DNA of 64,000 nucleotides, from NCBI RefSeq assembly GCF_018332655.1, contig NZ_BOQL01000005.1, positions 108,496 through 172,495 of the forward strand, read 5' to 3'. Below, piece by piece: positions 55,615 through 64,000 of this stretch. The notes beneath the pieces were generated by a model that saw nothing but the letters and a program-made list of their open reading frames with translations, made no database searches and had not been told where the DNA came from. Numbering within the stretch: position 1 is the stretch's first letter; every line of letters starts with the position of its first letter. The position numbers and the translations under genes were made by a program. Origin of the DNA: Actinoplanes auranticolor. GTDB taxonomy: Bacteria > Actinomycetota > Actinomycetes > Mycobacteriales > Micromonosporaceae.

Positions 55615-55640
55615 CATCGGTACGGCGTGCCGCACCGATG
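55615..55640. promoter_or_regulatory. 26-base inverted repeat between BldM-like gene and whiB
   Basis: CATCGGT (55615-55621) and ACCGATG (55634-55640) enclose CGGC-GT-GCCG, giving a nearly perfect 26-base palindrome about 130 bases before whiB and 80 bases before the BldM-like gene. It is a candidate operator or RNA hairpin. Confidence 0.55.
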
Positions 55641-55767
55641 GGATACGGCCGACGAAGACATCGACAAGTCGTGTGTGACGAAGCCTGCACCGGGGTACAC
55701 CGGCGGCAGGCCTGAGCCAGGCCCCTCATGACAACACTCCGCGGTGCCGCGCGGGAGGAGGGTGTTG

Positions 55768-56157
55768 ATGTCGAACGTTCGCAGACTGCCCGGGCCCATC
55801 GCCGACCTTTGGGACTGGCAACGACTGGGCCTGTGCAGGGGGCGCGACAGCGCCCAGTTCTTCCACCCGGATGGTGAGCGTGGCTCGTCCCGCAACCGTC
55901 GTGAGGCCAAGGCCAAGACGATGTGCGGAGCCTGCCCGGTCCGGGCGGAGTGCGCTGCTCACGCGCTGGCTGTTCGTGAGCCGTACGGTGTCTGGGGAGG
56001 TTTCAGCGAAGCGGAGCGGCTGCGGCTGCTCGCGGTCGGCTGGGAGGACCTTGCCGATCGGACTCACGGGCGGGTCGACCTGGCTCGGCTCGAGGCCCGC
56101 CTGGGCCGGCCCCACAAGTCGACGGTACCGGCACAGCGGCAGGCACCGGCGGCCTGA
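55768..56157 (+). CDS. WhiB family transcriptional regulator (WhiB3/WhiD type)
   Basis: A 129-residue iron-sulfur regulator. Four cysteines C23, C53, C56 and C62 (C-x29-C-x2-C-x5-C) hold the [4Fe-4S] cluster. The family turn GVWGGFS follows, and a basic C-terminus (RLGRPHKS) binds DNA near sigma factor region 4. Its position beside guaB and groESL corresponds to whiB3 of M. tuberculosis and whiD of Streptomyces, so redox-linked control of development or metabolism is the likely role. The ATG follows GGGAGGAGG. A 26-base palindrome lies in its upstream region, and a hairpin terminator follows. Confidence 0.94.
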   Translation: MSNVRRLPGPIADLWDWQRLGLCRGRDSAQFFHPDGERGSSRNRREAKAKTMCGACPVRAECAAHALAVREPYGVWGGFSEAERLRLLAVGWEDLADRTHGRVDLARLEARLGRPHKSTVPAQRQAPAA

Positions 56158-56191
56158 CGCCGGACCGAGCGCGGCATCACCACACATGTGA

Positions 56192-56221
56192 CGACGCGGT
56201 TCCCTGCGGGGAGCCGCGTCG
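56192..56221 (+). terminator. terminator hairpin after whiB
   Basis: A stem of 13 bp (CGACGCGGTTCCC against GGGAGCCGCGTCG, one G-T pair) with a 4-base loop lies 35 bases after the whiB stop. It also faces the convergent oxidoreductase gene. Confidence 0.65.
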
Positions 56222-56326
56222 GCGTGTTCTCCGGCGTGTGAGCCTTGTCGGTGGACATACAAGCCACCGTATGAGCGAACTTGACCGTGTCGTCGGACCG
56301 AAAGTGCGGCTTTCGCGTGACTCGAT

Positions 56327-57853
56327 TCAGCCGACCGTGACCTGCACGGAGTGCCACCCGGTGGCCCCGTCCGGCGCCGGCGGCGCGGGCGTGCTGGTCT
56401 GAGTCTGACCATCCTTGTCGGTTGCCCGGACCCGCAGAGTGTGCTCCCCCGCCGTGGCCGGCCACGAGTACGACCACTGCACCCACGTGTCGACCGAGAC
56501 GACCGGGGCGAGCGTGGCAGCGGCCCACGGACCGTCGTCGACCTGCACCTCGACCTTGGTGATGCCGCGGTGCTGGGCCCACGCCACCCCGGCCACCGTG
56601 ACCGGCCCCGCCTTGCGCTCGGCACCGTCACGCGGCGTGTCGATACGCGACTCGGTCTTGATCGGGCCGAGCGCCGACCAGCCCCGCGGCACCCAGTACG
56701 CGTCGAAGTCCGAGAACCGCGTCAGCTCGATCTCGGTGATCCACTTGCAGGCGGAGACGTAGCCGTACAGCCCCGGGACGACCATGCGCACCGGGAACCC
56801 GTGCCGCACGGGTAGCGGCTCACCGTTCATGCCGACCGCGAGCAGGGCGTCGCGCCCGTCCCGCAGCACGGCGGTGGGAGTGCCACAGTTCCACCCGTCG
56901 CTCGAACGCTGCACCACCTGGTCGGCGTCGGGCAGCGGCTGCGCCTCGTCGAGCAGGTCCTTGATCGGGGTGCCGAGCCACAGCGCGTTGCCGATCAGAT
57001 CGCCGCCGACCTCGTTGGAGACGCAGGCGAGCGTGATGTACCGCTGCACCATCGGCCGCTGCAGCAGCTGCTCCCAGGTGATGGTGATCGGGTTGCGCAC
57101 CATGCCGTGGATGCGCAGCTCCCAGGTCGAGGGGTCGACCTGCGGCAGATACAGCGCGGTGTCGATGCGGTAGAAGTTCTTGTTCGAGGTCACGTAGGGG
57201 GTCGCGCCGGCCACCTGGGCTCCGGCCGGAACGGGCGCGGCGGCCGAGGCGGCGGGGAGGACGACCGCGTTGCGGGCGGAGGTCACCGCGCGGCGGGAGG
57301 TCAACAGCCGGCCGCCCACGCCACCGACCGCGGCGATGCCGGCCGCGGTGCCGAGCCCGATGAGAAAGCGCCGACGGCCATCCTCCCGGTAGGCACTCGG
57401 CGAAGCGCCCACCGCAGCAGGCTCCGCCGAGACCGCTGCCCCCAGCAGATAGCGAAGAGCGAAGAACGCCGCCCCCGCACTGACCAGCGTCGGCAGCGCA
57501 GCCAGAAGACCGGCATCGTTGCGGGTCAGTGCGGCGACAACCCCGATCACCGCGAACAGCGCGATGCCCGTCGCCGCGACCGTCCGGCTGCGCAGAGCCA
57601 GCACGCCCAGCAGAGCGGCATAAACCGCCAGCAGGATCGCCGTGCCGGTGATCAGGGCGGTCTTGTCGTGCGTGCCGAAGATCGCGATCCCCGCGTCCTT
57701 GACCGGCGCGGGCACGTTGTTGACCACCACGCCGCCCACCGCGAACAGCGGCGACGACAGCGGACCGGTGAAGACGGCGACGAGCTCGGCGACGCCGAGT
57801 GCCACACCGGCCGCGGCGACCCCGGCCAGCGCGGCCCGCAAGGAGAGTTTCAC
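56327..57853 (-). CDS. membrane-bound molybdopterin-dependent oxidoreductase (sulfite oxidase family)
   Basis: A 508-residue protein. Four to five N-terminal helices (to about residue 150) are followed by RRRFLIGLGTAAGIAAVGG, a twin-arginine-like helix, so the catalytic part lies outside the membrane. The Mo-cofactor domain has the cofactor-binding Cys in YITLACVSNEVGGD and GFPVRMVVPGLYGYVSACKW. The C-terminal Mo-co dimerisation domain contains VEVQVDDGPW and WVQWSYSWPATAGEHTLRVRATDKDG. The membrane domain may pass electrons. The substrate is not known (sulfite oxidase or MsrP-like). GTG start with GGAGG eight bases upstream; the frame is open 40 codons further. Confidence 0.9.
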   Translation of the reverse strand: MKLSLRAALAGVAAAGVALGVAELVAVFTGPLSSPLFAVGGVVVNNVPAPVKDAGIAIFGTHDKTALITGTAILLAVYAALLGVLALRSRTVAATGIALFAVIGVVAALTRNDAGLLAALPTLVSAGAAFFALRYLLGAAVSAEPAAVGASPSAYREDGRRRFLIGLGTAAGIAAVGGVGGRLLTSRRAVTSARNAVVLPAASAAAPVPAGAQVAGATPYVTSNKNFYRIDTALYLPQVDPSTWELRIHGMVRNPITITWEQLLQRPMVQRYITLACVSNEVGGDLIGNALWLGTPIKDLLDEAQPLPDADQVVQRSSDGWNCGTPTAVLRDGRDALLAVGMNGEPLPVRHGFPVRMVVPGLYGYVSACKWITEIELTRFSDFDAYWVPRGWSALGPIKTESRIDTPRDGAERKAGPVTVAGVAWAQHRGITKVEVQVDDGPWAAATLAPVVSVDTWVQWSYSWPATAGEHTLRVRATDKDGQTQTSTPAPPAPDGATGWHSVQVTVG

Positions 57854-57899
57854 GTCTCCATCCTCCACCCGGCGACGCCGCGCACCCGGGCCTGAGGTC

Positions 57900-58523
57900 T
57901 TACGTTTCGATGACGGCCGCCGACCGCAACGGCGGCAGGGCAGCCACCAGGTCGTCGAGCAGGGACACCGCACACCGCTCGGCGCGGGGCTCGGGCAGCT
58001 TGGGCACGCCCTCGGCCGGCAGTTCCCAGATCACCCGGCCCGGATCGAGGCGCTCCAGGGCCGCGTACCACTGCTGCAGAGGCTCCCGCAGCTGGACGTG
58101 CGCCGCGAAATTGCGCCGCCGCCGGGTCTCGTCCGTGTCGCGCCGGCGTTGCAGCGTCTCCACCTCCGGCAGCCCCACCAGCACCGCGTCGGCGAAGCCC
58201 AGCCGGCCGGCCCGGAACGCCTCCCGGGTCACCGTCAGCTCCCGGTCGAACTGCGCCCGCGGGGCCAGGCCGAGGGCCGCCATCCCCCACGCGTAGTGCA
58301 GCTTGACCGGGTCCGTGTCGCAGAACGCCACCCCGTCGGCGCGTTCCAGGTCGACGGCCTCGGCCCAGCGCCGCATGCTGACCCGGGCCCAGTGCCGGGC
58401 CAGCGCCACGGCGTCGGTGGGCTCCCGGCCGGTCGCGGCGTACTCGGCGACGTACCGGCCGACGTACCGCCGGCACCACGACGTCTTGCCCGCCGCGGTC
58501 GGCCCCTCCACCACCACGATCAT
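57900..58523 (-). CDS. AAA family P-loop ATPase / kinase-like protein
   Basis: A 207-residue protein with Walker A at its start, MIVVVEGPTAAGKTSW. It continues with GVAFCDTDPVKLHYAW, the place where nucleoside or small-molecule kinases have an acidic substrate residue. An Arg-rich segment, RRRDTDETRRRRNFAAH, resembles a lid. The layout fits a small-molecule or nucleotide kinase; no specific family motif names the substrate. The ATG with AGAGG six bases upstream was preferred to a start 13 codons earlier. It lies 46 bases before the oxidoreductase gene on the same strand, which may be co-transcribed. Confidence 0.82.
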   Translation of the reverse strand: MIVVVEGPTAAGKTSWCRRYVGRYVAEYAATGREPTDAVALARHWARVSMRRWAEAVDLERADGVAFCDTDPVKLHYAWGMAALGLAPRAQFDRELTVTREAFRAGRLGFADAVLVGLPEVETLQRRRDTDETRRRRNFAAHVQLREPLQQWYAALERLDPGRVIWELPAEGVPKLPEPRAERCAVSLLDDLVAALPPLRSAAVIET

Positions 58524-58560
58524 CCGCGCCTCTTTCCCCGAATCCCGCATCACACACGAC

Positions 58561-58594
58561 AAAGGGCGCGCCGCTGAAACGCGACGCGCCCTTT
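58561..58594 (-). terminator. terminator of groEL
   Basis: A 10-bp stem AAAGGGCGCG/CGCGCCCTTT with a 14-base loop begins 24 bases after the groEL stop, with T residues on the exit side of the minus strand. Confidence 0.75.
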
Positions 58595-58618
58595 TACTCT
58601 GACGAATCAGAAAACCGG

Positions 58619-60271
<1,653 letters not shown>

Positions 60272-60345
60272 TTATGGTCCCTTCAACGCACCGGCGCCCT
60301 GGACCGGAGAGCCGGGCCAGGGCGGTCAGCACTGTCGGTTAGGTC

Positions 60346-60654
60346 TTACTTCTCGATGACCGCGAGGACGTCGCGGGCGGAGAGCACCAGGTACTCCTCG
60401 CCGGCGTACTTGACCTCGGTGCCGCCGTACTTCGAGTACAGAACGGTGTCGCCGACCTGCACGTCGATCGGAACGCGGTTGCCCTTGTCGTCGATCCGGC
60501 CGGGGCCGACTGCGAGGACGGTGCCCTCCTGCGGCTTCTCCTTGGCGGTGTCGGGGATCACGATGCCCGACGCCGTCGTGGTCTCGGCCTCGTTCGCCTG
60601 GACCACGATGCGGTCCTCGAGCGGCTTGATCGCAACCTTTGTCGCGGTAGTCAC
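60346..60654 (-). CDS. groES: co-chaperonin GroES
   Basis: The 102-residue lid of the chaperonin. [13 protein letters not shown], the mobile loop [19 protein letters not shown] and [21 protein letters not shown] are diagnostic. The GTG was chosen because GGAGGG lies seven bases upstream and the family begins [10 protein letters not shown]; an ATG two codons earlier touches the ribosome site. First gene of groES-groEL. The promoter region carries two CIRCE elements. Confidence 0.96.
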   Translation of the reverse strand: MTTATKVAIKPLEDRIVVQANEAETTTASGIVIPDTAKEKPQEGTVLAVGPGRIDDKGNRVPIDVQVGDTVLYSKYGGTEVKYAGEEYLVLSARDVLAVIEK

Positions 60655-60790
60655 GGGCATACCCTCCTGGGTACAGGTGTTGTCGCCGGCCAGTGGACAG
60701 GCCGGGCTGATGCCTCATGCCACCGGGCGGGGCCGTCGTCGCGGGTGCCGGTCCGCCTGGTGCAGGCGCGCATCCCGGATGGGGCGCGCG

Positions 60791-60817
60791 CTGGCACCCT
60801 CAGGTTGAGAGTGCTAA
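60791..60817 (-). promoter_or_regulatory. CIRCE element 2 (HrcA operator)
   Basis: On the minus strand: TTAGCACTC, nine bases, GGGTGCCAG. The left half is a perfect match to the CIRCE consensus TTAGCACTC-N9-GAGTGCTAA; the right half differs at three positions. It begins at the expected transcription start. Confidence 0.8.
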
Positions 60818-60823
60818 TCGGAG

Positions 60824-60850
60824 ATTATGCCGGAACTAGCACTCCGTCAA
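60824..60850 (-). promoter_or_regulatory. promoter of groES-groEL
   Basis: On the minus strand TTGACG (60850-60845), a 15-base spacer and CATAAT (60829-60824). The -10 is five of six to consensus; the spacer is short. It is flanked and overlapped by the two CIRCE sites. Confidence 0.65.
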
Positions 60851-60862
60851 CCAGAGTGCCAG
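60836..60862 (-). promoter_or_regulatory. CIRCE element 1 (HrcA operator)
   Basis: On the minus strand: CTGGCACTC, nine bases, GAGTGCTAG, with the standard 9-9-9 spacing. It covers the -35 box, so HrcA binding would block RNA polymerase. Confidence 0.85.
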
Positions 60863-60891
60863 CACATCACCTCCTAGCAGAATGACTCGCC

Positions 60892-62058
60892 GTGGACCTC
60901 GAACTGCTCGCCGCCCTGCGTACCGCCGAAGGGTCTGCCGCTCTGGCGGCCGCCGCCGACGTCGCCGGCGGCGAGCCGCTGGCCGCGGCCACCGCCCTGC
61001 GGGCCCGCGGCGTCTCCCCCGATCTGGCCTCCGCCGCCCTGACCCAGACCGACCTGCGTCGGCGCGGTTCGGCCAAGTTCGGCGCCGCCGCGGCCGCGAT
61101 GCTTTTCACCCGGCCGGGTCTGGAGCAGGCGACCCGGGCGGTGGTCGCCGACCGGCGGGCCGCCCGGCTGGCCGCCGCCGGGGTACGCAGCCTGGCCGAC
61201 CTGGGGTGCGGCCTGGGCTCGGACGCGCTGGCCGCGGCGCGCCGCGGCATCCGGGTGCACGCGGTGGACGCGGATCCGCTCACCGCCGCCCTGGCCGCCG
61301 CCAACGCCGAGGCCGCCGGGCTCGCCCACCTGGTCACCGTGGAGTGCGCGGACGCGACGACCGTGCCGGTGGAGCAGTTCGACGCGGTCTTCGCCGATCC
61401 GGCCCGGCGGCGGGCCGGGCGGGGCCGGGTGATGGATCCGCGGTCCTGGTCCCCTTCCTGGGACTTCATCGCCACGCTGCCCGCCCGCGTGCCCCGCACG
61501 GTCCTCAAGCTGGCCCCCGGCATCGACCACGCGTTGCTGCCGGCCGGCGCCGAGGGCGAGTGGGTGAGCGTCGACGGCGACCTGGTGGAGGCCGCATTCT
61601 GGTGCGGGCCGCTCGCGGAGTGCGCCCGGCGGGCCGTGCTGCTGCCCGGCGGGGCCGAGCTGACCGGCTCGGGCGTCGAGGCCGCGCCGGTCGGGCCGGT
61701 CGGTGCCTTCCTGTACGACCCGGACCCGGCCGTGGTCCGCTCGCATCTGGTGGCCGAGTTCGCCGCGTCGGTCGGGGGCCGGATCGCCGACCCGGAGATC
61801 GCGTACGTCTACACCGATGCGGCCGTCGACACCGGGTTCGGCCGGCGGCTCGAGATCACCGACGTGCTGCCGTTCTCCCTGAAGCGGCTGCGGACCCTGC
61901 TGCGCGACCGCGGCATCGGCCGGCTGGAGATCCGCAAGCGTGGTTCGGCGCTCGAGCCGGAGCAGTTGCGCAAGGATCTGCGGCTCAGCGGGAGTGCGGG
62001 GGCCTCGCTGGTGCTGACCCGGGTGGCGGGGGCGCCGGCCGTGCTGCTCTGCCGCTAG
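60892..62058 (+). CDS. class I SAM-dependent methyltransferase with THUMP-like C-terminus
   Basis: A 388-residue protein. About 90 helical residues lead to the SAM site LADLGCGLGSDALAAARRGI, acidic VHAVDADPL, CADATTV, and motif IV FADPARR, which resembles the NPP/DPPR-type motif of RNA and DNA methyltransferases. A C-terminal portion from about residue 300 (GIGRLEIRKRGSALEPEQLRKDL) fits the THUMP-like domain of a conserved actinobacterial family. RNA methylation is a reasonable guess, not shown. GTG start without a ribosome site; CAGAAT eight bases before it may be a -10 box. Divergent from groES, sharing the CIRCE-containing region. Confidence 0.87.
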   Translation: MDLELLAALRTAEGSAALAAAADVAGGEPLAAATALRARGVSPDLASAALTQTDLRRRGSAKFGAAAAAMLFTRPGLEQATRAVVADRRAARLAAAGVRSLADLGCGLGSDALAAARRGIRVHAVDADPLTAALAAANAEAAGLAHLVTVECADATTVPVEQFDAVFADPARRRAGRGRVMDPRSWSPSWDFIATLPARVPRTVLKLAPGIDHALLPAGAEGEWVSVDGDLVEAAFWCGPLAECARRAVLLPGGAELTGSGVEAAPVGPVGAFLYDPDPAVVRSHLVAEFAASVGGRIADPEIAYVYTDAAVDTGFGRRLEITDVLPFSLKRLRTLLRDRGIGRLEIRKRGSALEPEQLRKDLRLSGSAGASLVLTRVAGAPAVLLCR

Positions 62059-62069
62059 CCTGCTTGATC

Positions 62070-62552
62070 GTGGCGAAGAAGGCTGCCGGCACCCCGGCCA
62101 CCGTGCTGCTCACCGCGCAGGAAGTGGCGCACGGGCTGCATCCGTACGATGTCTCGCCGGACGCCCCGAACTACGGCGCCCTCGTCGCCGAGGCCCTCGG
62201 TGTTGCTCCGGCCCTGCTCTTCAAGACGCTGATCGCCGAGGTCGACGGCGGGCTGACCGTGGCCGTCGTACCGGTGACCGGCGATCTTGATCTCAAGGCG
62301 CTGGCCGCCGCGGCCGGCGGCAAGCGCGCCGCCCTGGCCGACCGGGCGGCCGCCGAGCGCAGCAGCGGTTATGTCCGCGGCGGCATCAGCCCCCTGGGCC
62401 AGCGCAAACGCCTGCCCACGGTGATCGACGACTCGGCGCTCGGGCTGGAGCTGATGTACGTCTCCGCCGGGCGCCGCGGCCTGCAGGTCTCGCTCGCCCC
62501 GGCCGACCTGATCCGGCTCACCGGCGCCACGACCGCGCAGATCCGGACGTAG
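62070..62552 (+). CDS. ybaK: Cys-tRNA(Pro) deacylase (YbaK family)
   Basis: A 160-residue trans-editing enzyme that removes Cys mischarged onto tRNA-Pro. Visible are FKTLIAEVDGGLTVAVVPV with the essential Lys, SSGYVRGGISPLGQRKRLPTVID with the conserved GGxxP loop, and LELMYVSAGRRGLQVSLAPADLIRLTGA. Length matches E. coli YbaK. The GTG starts 11 bases after the methyltransferase stop with no ribosome site, so translation likely depends on termination of the upstream gene. Confidence 0.92.
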   Translation: MAKKAAGTPATVLLTAQEVAHGLHPYDVSPDAPNYGALVAEALGVAPALLFKTLIAEVDGGLTVAVVPVTGDLDLKALAAAAGGKRAALADRAAAERSSGYVRGGISPLGQRKRLPTVIDDSALGLELMYVSAGRRGLQVSLAPADLIRLTGATTAQIRT

Positions 62553-62560
62553 GACCACTG

Positions 62561-62581
62561 CCGTTACGACACCGTTACGAC
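62561..62581 (+). repeat. direct repeat upstream of sugar-binding protein gene
   Basis: CCGTTACGAC occurs at 62561 and again at 62572, one helical turn apart. Further on, GTGAC-N5-GTCAC (62628-62642) overlaps a possible -10 box TAGCGT. These are candidate regulator sites. Confidence 0.5.
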
Positions 62582-62691
62582 TCGTCAGGGACCTTTCTCC
62601 TGAGATCCGGCAAATCGGACCCTCCCAGTGACCTAGCGTCACCAACAGGAATCCGAAGCAAGGTCCGGATTGATCCGAAGGGACTCGAGGA

Positions 62692-63789
62692 ATGCGTAAG
62701 GGAATGTTCGCCCTGGCCGCGGCTGGCCTGCTGGCCACCGGCAGCATGGCTGCGTGCGGTGACGACAGCGGCAGCGACTCCGGCAGCACCGGCGGCGCGG
62801 CCGTCGGCAAGGTGGGCGTCATCCTGCCGGACACTGCCAGCTCCCAGCGGTGGGGCACCGACGACCCCAAGTTCCTGAAGGCGGCGTTCGACGCGGCCGG
62901 CGTGGCGGTGGACATCCAGAACGCCCAGGGCGACAAGAGCCAGTTCCAGACGATCGCCGACGGCATGATCTCCAGCGGCGTCAAGGTGCTGATGATCGTC
63001 AACCTGGACTCCGGCACCGGCAAGGCCGTGCTGGACAAGGCCAAGGCGGCCGGCATCGCGACCATCGACTACGACCGGCTGACCCTCAACGGCGGTGCGA
63101 ACTACTACGTGTCGTTCGACAACGTGGCGGTCGGCAAGTTGCAGGGCGAGGGCCTGGTCAAGTGCCTGACCGACATGAAGGCCAGCAAGCCCGTCGTGGC
63201 CGAGCTGAACGGCTCCCCGACCGACAACAACGCCACCCTGTTCAAGGAGGGCTACGACTCCGTCCTCAAGCCCAAGTACGACGCGGGCGAGTACGTGAAG
63301 GGCCCGGACCAGTCCGTGCCGGACTGGGACAACGCGCAGGCCGGCACCATCTTCGAGCAGATGCTGACCGAGAAGAAGGACATCAAGGGTGTGCTGGCGG
63401 CCAACGACGGCCTCGGCAACGCGGTCATCTCGGTGCTGAAGAAGAACAAGCTGAACGGCAAGGTCCCGGTCACCGGCCAGGACGCCACGGTGCAGGGTCT
63501 GCAGAACATCCTCGCGGGTGACCAGTGCATGACGGTCTACAAGGCCATCAAGCAGGAGGCCGACGCGGCCGCCGACCTCGCCATCTCGCTCGCCAAGGGC
63601 CAGAAGAAGGACGTCGCCCAGACGATCACCGACCCGGAGTCGAAGGCGGCCGTGCCGTCGGTGCTGCTGCCCCCGAAGTCGATCTTCAAGGACAGCGTGA
63701 AGGACGTCGTGGCGGACGGCTTCGTCACCAAGGAACAGCTGTGCACCGGCGACTTCGCCAAGCTCTGCACGGACAACGGCGTCAGCTGA
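62692..63789 (+). CDS. sugar ABC transporter substrate-binding lipoprotein (xylose type)
   Basis: A 365-residue periplasmic-type binding protein of the ribose/xylose family (Peripla_BP_4). The lipoprotein signal ends in [11 protein letters not shown]. The mature part begins [19 protein letters not shown], and [63 protein letters not shown] and [15 protein letters not shown] are close to XylF-type D-xylose binding proteins. GAGG lies next to the ATG. It is followed by the ATPase gene of the same transporter. Which sugar it carries is inferred from family resemblance. Confidence 0.88.
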   Translation: MRKGMFALAAAGLLATGSMAACGDDSGSDSGSTGGAAVGKVGVILPDTASSQRWGTDDPKFLKAAFDAAGVAVDIQNAQGDKSQFQTIADGMISSGVKVLMIVNLDSGTGKAVLDKAKAAGIATIDYDRLTLNGGANYYVSFDNVAVGKLQGEGLVKCLTDMKASKPVVAELNGSPTDNNATLFKEGYDSVLKPKYDAGEYVKGPDQSVPDWDNAQAGTIFEQMLTEKKDIKGVLAANDGLGNAVISVLKKNKLNGKVPVTGQDATVQGLQNILAGDQCMTVYKAIKQEADAAADLAISLAKGQKKDVAQTITDPESKAAVPSVLLPPKSIFKDSVKDVVADGFVTKEQLCTGDFAKLCTDNGVS

Positions 63790-63868
63790 CCCCACCTCGG
63801 GCCCGACGGCGCCGTCCATGCCCTGCCCGGGCGTGGGCGGCGCCGCATCGACTGAAGGAGAAACACCC

Positions 63869-64000
63869 GTGGCCGCGACACCTCTTCTGGAGCTGCGCGG
63901 GATCGACAAGAGCTTCGGTCCCGTCCAGGTCCTGCACGATGTCGGACTGAGTGTGTATCCGGGGGAGGTGACCGCGCTCGTCGGTGACAACGGTGCCGGT
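63869..64000 (+). CDS. sugar ABC transporter ATP-binding protein, N-terminal part
   Basis: Cut by the window edge after 44 residues. [39 protein letters not shown] is the start of an ATPase of the XylG/RbsA type (double-cassette sugar importers), ending inside Walker A. GTG start with GAAGGAG eight bases upstream. It lies 79 bases after the binding-protein gene and should be co-transcribed with it; permease genes presumably follow. Confidence 0.88.
   Translation, partial: MAATPLLELRGIDKSFGPVQVLHDVGLSVYPGEVTALVGDNGAG

Overview
The window is high-GC actinobacterial chromosome, most likely Micromonosporaceae (Actinoplanes-like). The evidence is strong GC bias at third codon positions, many GTG starts, leaderless promoters with TAnnnT-type -10 boxes, WhiB and BldM-like regulators, a GroEL1 with a histidine-rich tail, and two gene blocks that keep the order and orientation I recall from Mycobacterium tuberculosis. 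The genus is an inference. It reads as core chromosome: no phage, integrase, transposase, CRISPR array, rRNA or tRNA gene was seen.

Layout. 0-4.5 kb: end of a sulfotransferase gene, a family-2 glycosyltransferase, a DeoR regulator coupled to galT, and a MarR regulator divergent from an FMN-dependent azoreductase with a palindromic operator between them. 4.8-9.3 kb: isocitrate dehydrogenase, a decayed PhoD phosphatase, an MBL-fold hydrolase, a Uma2 protein and malate dehydrogenase. 9.4-25.1 kb: conserved block 1, with a pentapeptide-repeat protein coupled to purH-purN, a DUF4190 protein, PerM, sucCD, an IcmB-like B12 protein, two M23 peptidases, pcrA, a secreted 5'-nucleotidase and chorismate mutase. 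Chorismate mutase is preceded by a short leaderless ORF with tandem Phe-Phe-Tyr-Tyr codons and strong hairpins, a probable aromatic amino acid attenuator and the most striking feature here.

25.2-33 kb: an oppABCDF-type peptide transporter and a second, orphan peptide-binding lipoprotein. 33-42.5 kb: a NarL-type two-component system whose kinase carries a PspC domain, a divergent PspC/toastrack membrane protein, a fused phosphatidylserine decarboxylase converging on phosphatidylserine synthase, and two double-Nudix proteins. 42.2-51.7 kb: a small PspC protein, guaA, tandem secreted subtilases, an LCP cell-wall ligase and an M1 peptidase lipoprotein. 50.5-60.9 kb: conserved block 2, guaB3-guaB-DUF5319, a 1 kb non-coding repeat region, a BldM-like regulator, a WhiB3/WhiD-like protein, a molybdopterin oxidoreductase, a P-loop kinase-like protein and groES-groEL under two CIRCE operators. 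60.9-64 kb: a methyltransferase, a YbaK-type deacylase, and the start of a xylose-type ABC transporter that runs off the window.

Central carbon metabolism (icd, mdh, sucCD), purine synthesis (purH, purN, guaA, guaB), envelope building and remodelling (psd, pssA, M23, LCP, PspC) and developmental or stress control (bldM-like, whiB, groESL) account for most of the genes.
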